A program made the position numbers and the translations under genes. Positions 45,751 through 57,163 of a stretch of 64,000 nucleotides of DNA are shown piece after piece. The notes below the pieces were generated by a model. The model searched no databases and was not told the DNA's origin. It saw only the letters and a program-made list of their open reading frames with translations. Position 1 is the stretch's first letter. Each line of letters starts with the position of its first letter. This stretch comes from Isoetes taiwanensis. Its lineage: Eukaryota > Streptophyta > Lycopodiopsida > Isoetales > Isoetaceae. The DNA lies in NCBI GenBank assembly GCA_021234155.1, contig JAJEKV010000035.1, positions 8,241,891 to 8,305,890 of the forward strand, read 5' to 3'.

Positions 45751-47450
45751 TTTTTTTTTAAGGTATGAAATTTTTATATTATATAATAATAAAACGTACA
45801 ATGCTTCGACACATGTAGAGAATTACTACAGAAGTAATCTGTACATCTTCATCCTCTACTTACAGAAACTTATTGGTAGCTCTAAAAGCAGATATTCAGA
45901 CTGCCTTAAGCAACCTGAAACATATGAAGCGCATAAAATCCTTCCATCTAGTAACTAGAAAATATGTGACGATACAAGAACAAGCCATTAGGCTTCCGAA
46001 TGATATAACATGTTCAGATGAATCAATAAATCTTCCAAATTTTGAAAATGAGAAGAGAAATTTTATTCTGCGCAAAGCAAGACTCAGCACCATTTCTGTA
46101 TGAAGTAACAGATAAGAATTTGAAATCAGGCATATTAGTACATGAAGGAAGCTCTCACTCAAATATGAATATTTAAGCACAACCTTACAAGCATATTAGT
46201 ACTTCTTTGATTAGAGGGTCTTGGCATAGCGATACCAAGAACTGTGTCCTTATAAAATCCATCATATGAACACAAGCTTACAAGCATATCAGTACCTGTA
46301 TGATTATAAGGTTCTTGGCATAGTAGTACTAGAGAACCAAGTGCTTAGTAAATCCAACCATCCGCACCATACAACCTGCTTGCTCTGCATTTTCAATTCA
46401 GGTTTTCCAAAATCTGTACTAATTCATATAATCCATTATCCCGTAAGTATCTTTCTGAGCATCCAAAACATATTGTTCTAGACCTTTTTGCTAGAAAGGA
46501 AGGGTAGAAGAAAAAAAGAAATCCAGCAAGTAAAGAAGACCAAAGATAGAATAAATGCACTGCCAAAACCTGAAACTGCATCATAAACTAGATTTTCACA
46601 AATCTGTTCCACCTTATAGGCATCGGTTTGATCATAAGAAATAAGATAAGCATCCAAGAATGTCTGGTCTCGTCTCTTGAAGCAAAAAGATGTTGTTTTC
46701 GAAAGCGAAATAACAAGATTACCACGTTAATGGCTTACCGAAAAATCCAGAAAATTGCCCTGATGTTGTTTCAAGATCTGGCTTCCTACAATACTTAATT
46801 CTTCCAAAAGCTTTGCCGAATTCCTTGCTAGCAGCCAATGCAGTTTATATGCTTCAAGATAGGGCAGCAAATCCGTTGGAGCGAAGGGGGGCAGCCCCTT
46901 CCTCAGGCCACTGCCCTAGCCGCCTGCGTGCACAAGGTTCTAACTTTATAGATTGAAACGTGCACTTGTTGAATGAAGTATGAGAATATTGAAATTATAT
47001 GGGCTATTATGACATGTCATAAAAGATCCAACAAAACAATTGAAAGGCCATATGAGTAAGGATTTTAGAAAAAATAAGGAATTCAAAAAGATAGAAACGA
47101 AAGCTTGTTAGAGGTTATCATGAAAAGATAGCAAATTAAAGCTTGCTAGATGTCAAGCACGTATTATATGTGTGACATGAACTTTCTACATATCATCTTT
47201 GTATGTAGACCACTGTAGGTATGCGAGATTCAATTGTCTTAGTCCAACCGGAGACAATATATCTCTATGCTACCTGTTTGATGCAATCGTCAGCCATTAC
47301 AACCCTATAATTGGCATTGTCAAGATTGAACTTCCATTTGAAGAGGACAGACTATAGGAAGTTCATCTAATGTTTTTTATGTTGTACACCAGGGTTTCTC
47401 CTCCCATGATTATCATTTTAGAAAAGTTTCCTAAAGAGTAGTTAAAAATA
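45751..47450. other. Spacer, no gene recognised
   Basis: AT-rich. A related phrase (AAGCTTACAAGCATATCAGTACCT) occurs near 46,185 and 46,270, suggesting a small local duplication. A G/C-rich patch at 46,880-46,935 stands out but has no identifiable function. Confidence 0.4.
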
Positions 47451-48112
47451 TAGAATAGAATAGAATAGAATAGAATAGAATAGAACAGAATAGAATAGGT
47501 TTTTAGCGTCCACGGAGACCAATTAGGACCCAAACAAAAAGAGAGCAGCAAGCGCATTACTGACAGGATTAAAAAACCCCTGCCCCGAAGGGTTTTCGAG
47601 GGAAACACTTTAGCAGTAATAAGCATGCTGACACACTGTACAATTGCATAGGACAGTTCAATACCGTCCCGTAGGACACAAACGAGTCCGTGCATCCATA
47701 ACCTCCTGGAGGTATGACCCCAACAAATCCACTGACGCCGTATTCAATAACTGATGCAATGGTTGGCCAAGCATTAGTAATCGACCATATCGCTCTCGGA
47801 TATGGGCAAAATCTTTGGGCGATCGACATTCATCCTCAATGGGCCGGGTGGCAACACCGGCAAAGCCTTTGCTCGCGGCTTCCCCGAGCCCAACGCCATG
47901 TTTCAATGCGGAGGCGATGTGCACCCGTGCGAATGGAAGCTATAAGTCTGCGCTTCTTCATGGGCAGCTGGGTGTACAAGTACTGGTGTGGGCCTCTTGT
48001 GAGCCTAGGATTGACTTGCTGCTGATAGTGTGTCGCCTTAACAGCGTGCGTCGTAGCCCCGTGATCCCGAGCTTTATGAAAAGAAAGTATCATCTAGGTA
48101 CAGAAGAAGCTC
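47451..48112 (-). mobile_element. LINE copy 3, 5'-truncated, minus strand, (TTCTA)n tail
   Basis: Minus-strand frames read HYQQQVNPRLTRGPHQYLYT, KKRRLIASIRTGAHRLRIET and LCRCCHPA, nearly the same as LINE copy 1, then a broken C-terminus with RERYGRLLMLGQPLHQLL. The plus strand shows nine TAGAA units with one C variant at 47,451-47,495, i.e. a (TTCTA)n tail. The stem-loop is at 47,583-47,601. Homology to copy 1 fades near 48,112, so only the last 660 bp of the LINE were copied. Confidence 0.9.
47583..47601 (-). other. LINE 3' stem-loop, copy 3
   Basis: Minus strand CCTCGAA, loop AACCC, TTCGGGG. The A-to-G change relative to copy 1 keeps pairing as a G-U wobble. Confidence 0.65.
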
Positions 48113-48892
48113 AAAGAGGTCACTCATTCAAATATCAACATCCAACTAAATGCAAACTCTACCATTTTCGACCATGTCCAATGCATCTTCAATTGTTTTT
48201 TTTTCAAACGTCCATGTGGCAAGACACCCAAAATCAAGCACTTGTAGTAAGTGCTATTCAAACCTATAGTCCAAAATTCATGCACACCATTAAATCATAC
48301 AACAAAGGATATAATGCCCAAGTTTGTGAGGGCAACCCATATGCAAGCACAATGTATGGTGGTTTGAACCCCACATTTGTGAGGGCAACCCATATGCAAG
48401 AATAATTCATGATGATATTGTCTAAAATCTTCTATTTTGCATTACTTCTTTTATTCTTGGGCTTTTAGGTGACTAGATGCAAGGTTCCGACTCAAACAAT
48501 TTAAGATCCTTTAACTTATGCTCCCATTGAAACTTCAAAAGAATCAATCAAACCACAAATGCTCTTAAATGATAATTACGTAAGAAGTAATCCAAAAAAA
48601 TCAGTATAGATTTAACCAGTGGTAGCAACGAAATAACCATGTGTTTATGTATTTGTAACTTCCTACATATGCTCTTTCCAGGTTCAAATGTCCAAGCACT
48701 GTGTTGCAAGTCAAACAAGATTAACAATGACAAACTCATCTTCTAAGCATTGTGAATCATTTAAAGTCGTTTCATTTTTTTCATATACCCTCACACAAAC
48801 TCACCTCCTCCCACTTTCCAAACCATTTGTTGCCCCAAGCCTGTATGCAATATTGTTTGATATAACATCCACAGTTGTGAAAGTAAATTGCC
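48113..48892. other. Spacer, no gene recognised
   Basis: Only short frames. A phrase TTTGTGAGGGCAACCCATATGCAAG occurs twice near 48,323 and 48,376 as a small direct repeat. Confidence 0.4.
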
Positions 48893-49057
48893 ATGGCGCG
48901 AACCTCACCTCCCTTAAGATCATGTGAAGAAATTTTGTTGGCAAGTATTGCTTTGGAAGAGGAAGATGTAAGTGAAGAAATTATGTTGGAAGAGGAAGAT
49001 GTAAGTGAAGAAATTATGTTGGAAGAGGAAGATGTAAATGAATCTGTAATCTCTTAA
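48893..49057 (+). CDS. Small ORF (54 aa) with an 11-residue acidic tandem repeat
   Basis: ATG at 48,893, TAA at 49,055. The protein starts MARTSPPLRSCEEILLASIAL and then carries nearly three tandem copies of EEEDVSEEIML, encoded by exact or near-exact 33-bp repeats (48,952-49,040). The unit is a multiple of three, so expansion kept the frame. I recognise no family, and expression is unknown. It may be a chance frame over a minisatellite; the clean fit of repeat length, start and stop is the only support for coding. Confidence 0.35.
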   Translation: MARTSPPLRSCEEILLASIALEEEDVSEEIMLEEEDVSEEIMLEEEDVNESVIS

Positions 49058-51737
49058 ATTCAATTGCTTTTGCTTTTCCAAAGTGAAACTGGCATTTTTT
49101 TTTCTTTGGGAGACCTGGACAATTGCACTTCGACCCCTTTGCTCCATCCTCCCCTTACCTTCAATTCGGTGGCATTCTCTCATGCTTTCCACACCTCCCT
49201 TTTTTTTTACTTCACATTTCCATATTACATGTAGAAAAATTGGATCTTTTTCATCCAATCCAACTAACATTAAACATGGACTAATCTTGCATTTTCAAAA
49301 ATTCCCACATCTATGCTACCTTGGCAATCGTTTTAGCATCCAAAGCATGCCCCACATCCCCTCTTTTTATATATTTGGTATTACAACACCCTACATTGAG
49401 GGTTGTAAAGCAGTCAATGCATTTTGCTTACAAGAATTTTGCAGGTGTGACACAGTGACATGATAAGTGAAATTCTAACAACTTGAAAACCAGAGCTGTA
49501 AATCCTCGACAAGGTGATAACACATTAGATGCATATATTTATGCAGATGTAGCAGATAAACTTCTTGAAAAATTCATCTCTCATACTTTCGTCACTAAGT
49601 TGTCATCTTCCCAGCTCGCAGCACTGTAAATGTTTGAAAGCAGCACGTATGCTGAGGCAATTTTGCCCTCCAATCTTATGACTCATACTAGAGCATTCTT
49701 CGCCGTATCCAATTTTATATGGATGCATCACAATTGCACAAAGCTCAAGTGGCAACTGGGGTTATCCTCAGTAACAGAAAAAGGAGGTGGATGGGTAGCC
49801 GAGGCTGACCCGCTGTAGCCATCACTGCTCTAGTGTTTAGATAATATCACCACATCTACAAAATCAGATAGAAGTTGCTCCGACTACGTTGGCTCCAATT
49901 GCAACGGGATGGTGCCAAAGGACCACTCCTTAGAAAGCTCTCAATGAGAGGAATCCAAAGATGTAGGTCACACCTTCATCTGACCCCTCTAATGCAAGTT
50001 ACGTGCCTTTGAAGGCAAATAAAAAAAGGAAGCATCCTAGAAAGTCCATTCATAATGCTTTGCCACCTCGCTATCTTTTTAATAATGAGAGTGCCACCTC
50101 ACCTCCTTTTAAGAAAACTAGCAAAAAGGCACGTCAGGGGCTGTTGCCGGGTTATGCAATGTAATGAAGATTTTTAAATGATGTTCTTGCATTTTAGGTA
50201 TCGATAGTTCTTTTATGTCGATACGTTTGCTACTAGTAAAGACGTATTGTTTGAGATGTATAAGGTATAGAGTTACGTAGAGTATCCAATCATAGGTTAG
50301 ATCTGCGATATTCAAAAACCATCTATTACGTACATATCTCGTAAGATGTATTTGAATTTTGGGTCTTATTTTTGAGAATTACATAAATAACCAAAGAAGT
50401 TCTAGCATATTGCACGCATATGATGCTTTCTCAATGCTACATTTCACATTGAATCACATAAAAAACACCTGAAAGAAATTTTCAGATGGATAATATGAAA
50501 TAAGATGGTGATAGATATTTGCTAGTAGCCAATGGAAATTTAAATTCAAGGTGTTACTAAGCAAATAGATGGTCCAATACATGAAGCAGCTAAGGTAGGC
50601 TTATGGTGGCTCATATTATTTTTTAAGAACTATAAACTTTGGCCACAACATTGGTAATCCATTTATAATCCTATATGAAGTCAAAGTCGATAATGGGCCT
50701 GTTCTAAACTGTTAAGAAAGAAAGGCGTGATCATAAGTGATAAGTAGTAGTCTATAAGCACTGCCATAAAAATGTTCACTGTAATACTAAGGTATCGCAA
50801 AGTTCGATTCTGTAACAAGAAAACAATTCAAAGATGGATACACAAGCTTATACAAATTAATGTAGATTCATTGATCATGCAGACTAAAGTAGAGTCACAA
50901 TACATGCTGGAATAGGTGGAGGCAAGGACCTTAATATGCTCTTAAAACATTTGTCAGATATAGTAGAGCATCATGTTATGATGTTTTGATTGTGAAGCCT
51001 TAAAACCATTTTGTATCACTACTTTTAAAGTGTGATGATGATCAGGTTCTCTCGAACAGAGCATTATGGAATCTCTTGCCAGAATTCACTTCTAATATTG
51101 GCACATGCTTCATTCTTGCAAAAGATATACCTGTATAAGTTAAGAAAACATCTTCAATGAGAAGTCATGCAGAACTTGACTAGTAGCATTTTACCTGTTC
51201 TTGAGTAGACATGGTGTATATGAATCTTTGGAAACTTGTACTCCTTATAACAAAGCTTCTTCATAGTGTTCTCCCCTGGACAAAATAATTAACTATCCCT
51301 AAAAATATATAGCAAATAACATATAATGTCTGTAGCTATTTGTTGAAAGCAAAAATGCGGATTGAACAGCCAGCAAGGCAATCAAGCTTGCACTACACAA
51401 TAAACCAATGTTGTCAAAATACATAAAATATATAAACTCCATGCCCAGGTAACTTTTGCAGATTCATGTTAATATGCAACGGTCCTGCTGTTGCATGGAC
51501 ATGGCATGGGCAGTGCTCTTTCTATAGCATGGACAATAGTCTATAACTGTATTTATGAGTCCAGCTTTAAGCTCCATGGATTGGTCGCATATAGAATGCT
51601 AAATGAACTTTCATGACAAGTGGCAGAAAAATGGATTAAAGAGTTTGAAGTTTCGATGGGGAAGTTGGAGAGTCAGAACAACGGCCTGTCTTACTTTGAG
51701 GAAAGCCAAGCTAATGAAGCGTTGAACTTAATTTAAT
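49058..51737. other. Spacer, no gene recognised
   Basis: No domain found in the short frames. A weak Helitron-like end at about 50,117 is noted separately. Just before the large transposon, 51,616-51,737 has a plus-strand frame (VAEKWIKEFEVSMGKLESQNNGLSYFEESQ, written here in part) that looks protein-like and may be a fragment of a host gene exon. Confidence 0.35.
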
Positions 51738-51765
51738 GGGTAAAAGTATGCTGGTGGGTATCAAA
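51738..51765 (+). repeat. Left terminal inverted repeat
   Basis: Pairs with the right terminus: GGGTAAAAG here against GGGCAAAAG there, then the shared TATGCTGGTGGGTA and, after one mismatch, CAAA. It is preceded by TAAT. Confidence 0.9.
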
Positions 51766-51788
51766 AGCATGCGTCCGGACGCATGCTT
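51765..51788. repeat. 24-bp perfect palindrome beside the left TIR
   Basis: AAGCATGCGTCC followed at once by its exact reverse complement, with no spacer. It abuts the left TIR and has no counterpart at the right end. Possible transposase-binding or hairpin site. Confidence 0.85.
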
Positions 51789-52004
51789 ATAGCAGAGTTT
51801 TAGCCCGCTTAAAGCACCCCTGCTTTTGCTTAATTTGGGTGTTGGTGGGTGTAACTGGCCGTCATTTTTTTCACGCTCTTCATGTACTTACACGTTCACA
51901 TCACCAACGAACCGTTAGGAAAATGATTGTGGGATTTTGGCTGGATTTTCGCGCGAGTGGTAGTACGTTCCAAATTCGATCGAGCCCAGAACTACTTCGA
52001 TCTC

Positions 52005-52418
52005 ATGGCCCACGCAAATTCTCCCTCCAATTCACTTATTCTCCCTCTCTCAGGAATTTCATTGGCGCTCCCTGATACCGGTCTGGAGGCAATCACACCT
52101 TTAGCATTGGATTTTCGGCCTGATGAATTCCAATACAAGTTGTTCCGTGATTTGTTGGATGTCAATGCAACATGTGAAATATCGCTGAAGATCCAGGTTT
52201 CCTCTCGCAATTTACAAGAAATTGGATGCGAGAGAGAAAGAGAGAATATAGATTCTGAGAATAAGATGAGAAAAGCAGCGGTTGAACGGGAAGATCTGAG
52301 CATGAGACGCAGGCAAGAAATAGCCAAGGTTGTAGTTGATTACTTCAACAAGCTCAACAAAAAGCATTCACCCGAACTCAAGGCCGATGTGATGAAGAGG
52401 GTGGTTCATCACTACTGA
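52005..52418 (+). CDS. Unrecognised ORF in the transposon (137 aa)
   Basis: The first good ATG is at 52,005 (MAHANSPSNSLILPLSG); the open frame extends upstream to 51,927 without an ATG of similar quality. The C-terminal half is highly charged and predicted helical (VEREDLSMRRRQEIAKVVVDYFNKLNKK), coiled-coil-like. I recognise no domain. It is transcribed toward the transposase relic and could be its first exon; the sequence downstream to 53,110 carries Cys-containing frames (52,920-53,126) but no clear join. Confidence 0.45.
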   Translation: MAHANSPSNSLILPLSGISLALPDTGLEAITPLALDFRPDEFQYKLFRDLLDVNATCEISLKIQVSSRNLQEIGCERERENIDSENKMRKAAVEREDLSMRRRQEIAKVVVDYFNKLNKKHSPELKADVMKRVVHHY

Positions 52419-53879
52419 AAATGGAAATCTCTGAGCCCGAATTTTACCAAATCCAAAGGAGTGCAAGGTAGTAGGGGTGCCGCTTCAACAACTTGAAATG
52501 CACAATGGCAGCCACAAAGAGGCAAAGGAACCATGATATTTGGAGAGCCGTAACCTCGACATCGGTGATGGATTCTTCCACAAAATCGAGATGCAATTCC
52601 ACTATGGCGGTGGTCGTTAGGTACATCTAATTTTGCTTTCATGCCCGGCTTCTTTATGCTTTTAAGTGCTTGTATCCGGCGAAAGTGATGCCGGCCGGGA
52701 TATGTTCATTGATTAATGTGCAATATTTCTTATGATAGGTTGCATGAGATCAACAATTACAACCGCTGCATTAAGAAAATCGAAGTCAGCCCTGGAAATG
52801 GTCCGTGGTCTTGCTTCCAAAGGAGGTTGAGGTGCGATTCTTCTCACCCCGCTTGCAAGCAAAGCATACCGTAATTCGAAAACAAAATAGCAGTAGTCTC
52901 TCCTTGCAAGAAAGATGTTGTGAACACCTGGAGAGTCAAGCTCAATTTCTTATCCCTTGCACCTTATGGAGGTCACACATGTATAAGTTTCCATACAAAA
53001 GCTCCTTGCTATTATTGCATAAATATTTCTAACCAAAGGCCACCATTCAACCGGCAGCCTATTTCAACAATACAAAAAGGCACATCCCTAACACCATGTT
53101 TGCTTAAAGGTTTTCGAAGAAGTTGAAACCTATTTATGTAAAGAAAGTATCGTAAAGGAAACCGCCGCTGCATGTACCATATGAAGTTGGAGTATGCCGT
53201 GGTAGGCCCAATGCATTAAGGTGAAAACCGGATTTCATGGTGAAGAGTGCAAGTGCCGCTATGAGGTCTATGGACCCGGTGAGAAGTGTCCGCTAGCCAA
53301 TATAACGATGACTCAACCAATGAGCTCGAGGGTCGTGGGTTTGCAACAAGAGCGAGGGTGAAGAATGGTATAAACATGACCGCTTGATGCAAAATGTCAA
53401 GTGTGGCATAAAAAGTCTTCCTATATGTCCAAGAGAAAGAGAGAATCATGAGTTCTTGCTTGAATGGAAAACGCTTTGAAAAGGTAATACTCTCTTTATT
53501 GCATGCCGAAACATGCCGCTATGTGCCACATCCATTTGAACATCTTTTTTGTGCTTTCAACTTGGCGCTTAATTTTCTGCTTTATGCTACGCACCTTGTT
53601 ACGCATTCCAAAGGAGATTTAAGAAGTCGGTGGAGTTGCGCATCGTGATTACAAGGAAGTGCCAAGTGGCAAGCAGTAAAAGAAAAGATCCAATGCCAAC
53701 AAGAAGGAAAACAAAAGTAAGAAATCCAAGGTAGTTGGTCGGGACACGTACCAAGCCGCAAAGACAAGCCGAGAAGAAGGGAAACAAAAGTAAGAAATCC
53801 AAGGTAGTGGTGGGACACCTCAAGTCTGCAAGACAAGACGAGACCTCAAATGGCAAGGGGGAAAAAAAAGAAAGGACTA

Positions 53880-55330
53880 AAGCTAGTCCTTAGATTGTCT
53901 TACAAGAGAACGGCAAAGTTGAAGGATTTCATTTCATATCTGTGGTTCCACATTGAAGATATTCATGCCACACACCATAGGTTAGATGGCAGGCCATGCA
54001 ATTGAGGAGTTGTCCGGACAATATCCAAGATGGCACCATTGTTTCTCGTAATTGATTTTGTAGAGAATTTACAAAGATAAAAAATACAAAGGAGGTTCAA
54101 AGCCGAGATTGGCACAATGACCGGGATAATAATTCTTGTCCACATCAATGATAGGATGGACAACGACCGACTGAGATCGAAAGCTATTGAAGGAAATCCA
54201 TTTTTACTTTAAGTGATGACAAGATTCATGACACTCTTTTGTGCAAAGACTGCCTTAGAAAGCACAATTCATGGCTTGTATCAAATGGTGTAGAATTCTC
54301 TAGGCATATAGTTTGGTCGATGGTTGTTCTAGCCAATTCAAATCTGCTAGGCCATTCTATTTCCTACCAAGATATCACCATGAGCTAGGGAAGGAAATAG
54401 TATGGAATTTCTTTTGGGACATTCCCCATGGTAAGAGAGAGCACGATGGGCAAGGGGCCCCCAAAGGGACATTCACTAGAGAGCAGCTCAAGTATGATGG
54501 GGTGAGATTTAGGGTGCTGCCGATGCCCCTGAATTCGCGAACTCGTTGGAATGAAGGTACCAACAACGGGACATCAAAAGGTATTATGCTTTCAACCCGC
54601 CGTGATTTCGTTGAGTAATCTGCCCGCCTCAGAACCGTTGTAATCGCGGTCAATAATGCTTTTGGCACCGCCTCAGGAATGAATGTGATGAGTAGTGCTG
54701 TATTATGCTGCCTGTGAGCTGGAATATTTGTTGTCTCCTTGCAGGTACTTCTGGGTAATTGGAAAGGATGATGTTGATAGGACAGACCGGCTGGATTGTG
54801 CAAGGGTGGAAGGGACCAAGCAAATACACAGCATCCGGACATACATGTCCAAATCGACCACAAGGGTGGCTCATAGAGGTTTAAGTTGTTTCTGTGGTAA
54901 CTGTTTGAAGGAAAAGTGGTCATGTTGTGTGAATAGGCACGTGTTGAAGAATTGGAAGTATATGACACTTAAAACCTATGAAGTCCACATCTTAAAAACA
55001 CTTGATGACCTAAAATTGACGAGGCATTTTTTTGAAGGTGATGGGGAATGGCTTAGTGGAAAACATAGAGGAAGGTGACAACTTTTGCAGTTGTAGTTTG
55101 AGGAGGGCAATCAAGAGAATGCAGACTTCTATGTGGTGAAGTGTGTTAGGCCGAGGCATATTCTTGACAAGATCGTACATGACAGTTGGGGTCAGACTTT
55201 TAATGTCGATGAACATGTGCTGGCTGGTGTATACTATGCTATCCAACCCGATGGTAGTTGTGAGTTACTTCAAAACAAAGGTCTTACTTATCAATACAGT
55301 AATCATGTCACAGCAATCAAGTTCGAGTGA
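53880..55330 (+). pseudogene. DDE-type transposase relic
   Basis: Pieces in order: FISYLWFHIEDIHATHHRLD (about 53,930); a first catalytic-Asp-like box VIDFVEN (Asp at 54,054), then NTKEVQSRDWHND and, one frame over, IIILVHINDR; DGCSSQFKSARPFYFLPRY (second Asp at about 54,319); WNFFWDIPHGK then HDGQGA (about 54,400-54,450); GTKQIHSIRTYMS and the Cys-rich SCFCGNCLKEKWSCC (about 54,880); a C-terminal segment FYVVKCVRPRHILDK to SNHVTAIKFE (55,327). The DF.EN, DG..QFK and HGK..DG.GA boxes recur together in a family of eukaryotic transposases with an RNase H fold. At least four frame breaks and stops make it dead. An intron may precede 54,745 (CTCCTTGCAG). Confidence 0.7.
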
Positions 55331-55611
55331 ATGAAATTCCCGACACCAACGTGTTTTCCCTTGACGGGCTACCCATCGATGATCCTTCTGATGCCTACCA
55401 TATGAAGGTTGAAAATGGTTTGACCTAGTTGTTTCATCATTCCAGCATTTGTCTTAAATTTTGAAGACCTTTATCTGGAATTTTTATGTTGTATTAGAGA
55501 CATCACTCAAGATTACTCAATACTCAAGATTACACAAAGTAATCATACATATATTACAAAAGGGTAGTGTACAATGGTTATTTCATGAGTCATTGAAGTT
55601 TTCGTGAGTGG

Positions 55612-56491
55612 TTAGAGTCGGTGGGAATGGTGCCCAACAAACTTTTTTTGTACCTCTTCTCCGAGCATTGAGGATATAATAGGCCGAGACAAGATAGTTG
55701 TTGAGACAAGAATCCAAAGACCGCGAATCGCTGTCTCCTTTTCCAACCATGCAATGATGTCTAGTCGTGAGATTGTTTCTTCATCGTATGAGAAGACAAG
55801 TAATCCAATGTCGGACACACAAACTTCTCGCAAAAGTTGTCCTCTTCCGCCCTTGAAAGGCATAACAGAACGGTTGTGTGCGCAGAGTTTAGAAACCCTT
55901 TGTGTAGGCTGTTATCTACCAAGAAAATCAAACCATGATATTCGTGAAAATCCTCAAGTACAACCTTCAACTCCTTGAAAAAAGTTGTTTTGTTGCTGGT
56001 TGGTTGGATGCTTCGCATGCACAAAGATCGCTTCTTAACCATATACCTTCAAGAATTTGGTCCGCAACTGGGAACAATGCATCCACCATATCCCATGTAT
56101 TCGGTAGAGAAGCACCCGTGATCACAATATCAAAAAGAATGCCCACTCCACAAACTCATGATACCCCGGACCGCAAATGAGGTACTTACTAGCGCTTTTA
56201 CAACATGGTTCGCTTGAGGTGGAGGCAAGAATTTTGGCCCATTCTCCTTCGTTGTGTATGTGCCAAGACACCATTTATGTCAAGCACCATCAATTTCCGT
56301 CCGGGTGCCCATCCCTCAACGCTTGCAACCACCGCCGATGTCCGCATTGATTGTGCTTGGATCGCGGTGGGACATAGCCGGACTTTCTGGGAAGTGCTAT
56401 CGAGATGTGCCGGACGTTGTCGCGACTGGGCCGACTCGCTTTTAGCTTTGCTACCGATGATGGAGAGGCCGATAGCCATAGTTAGATACAT
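55612..56491 (-). pseudogene. FCP1/NIF-type phosphatase-like passenger gene, broken
   Basis: Reading the minus strand across three frames recovers the FCP1-homology order of HAD phosphatases: RKLMVLDINGVLA (about 56,280; the DxDx(T/V) box, here with Asn in place of the second Asp, as in several plant homologues), then GYHEFVEWAF, VITGASLPNTWDMVDALFP (about 56,150-56,070), then KELKVVLEDFHEYHGLIFLVDNSLHKGFLNSAHTTVLL (about 55,990-55,880; the Lys and (V)DD/N-S boxes). These enzymes remove phosphates from RNA polymerase II C-terminal repeats or other Ser/Thr proteins. Frameshifts separate the three parts, so no enzyme is made. It lies antisense to the transposase inside the TIRs, so it is cargo or an old component of the element. 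Confidence 0.72.
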
Positions 56492-57163
56492 CCGTATTAG
56501 TATCTCCCCGCCCCCAATGTATGGATGTTTCCCCGGCTATCAAGAACCCTTGCAAAGGGCTCTCTCCGTGCTTTATCCTCCGCTTTCTCATTCACGACCG
56601 CCTTTGTTCTCCCCGCATGCAAGGATGTGCTCCAATTACCAACTGAAATTTGTAGAGAATACACATTCAAATATAACAGATTGCACCTTTTATATGTAAT
56701 AGGTTGTTTTGGCACTTTGGTTTCTTCATTATCTGTCGGGTTCTCTCACTATCTTCATCTCAGATTCACTAAGTACCACTTTGTGTCTCCGCTTTCTCCT
56801 TCTCGCAGTAAATGCATATTGATCCCTAGGTTGAAACTCCAAACAAATTTTACAAGGACACAATGGGGGAAAATAAATATATTCCGGTATTAAACAAAAC
56901 CTTTTAACCGCTTTCGCTTTGGCAAGTCTTGTGCAATCAAAATTGGGCCTGAAACAAGTATGGAAAAATTACATTAGAATGGGGGTTTTTTCCCTAGTGC
57001 GGCGACGCCCTATAGGCACGCCCCTCATCAATCGAATCATTCGACTCATCCTCACTCTCGTTTCAGAACATTTTGGTCCTTGACCTTGTGGAACCTAGTG
57101 ATTCGGGTCACAACCTTGTTGACCTGCTTCTCCACATCTTCAACATCCTTGTCTGCCTCTACA

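Noticed and set aside
50117-50150. Second Helitron 3' end (CTAGT with CCCGGCAAC on the minus strand)
   Set aside because: The hairpin is not there: at best a 4-bp stem. It may be a decayed terminus but cannot be supported.
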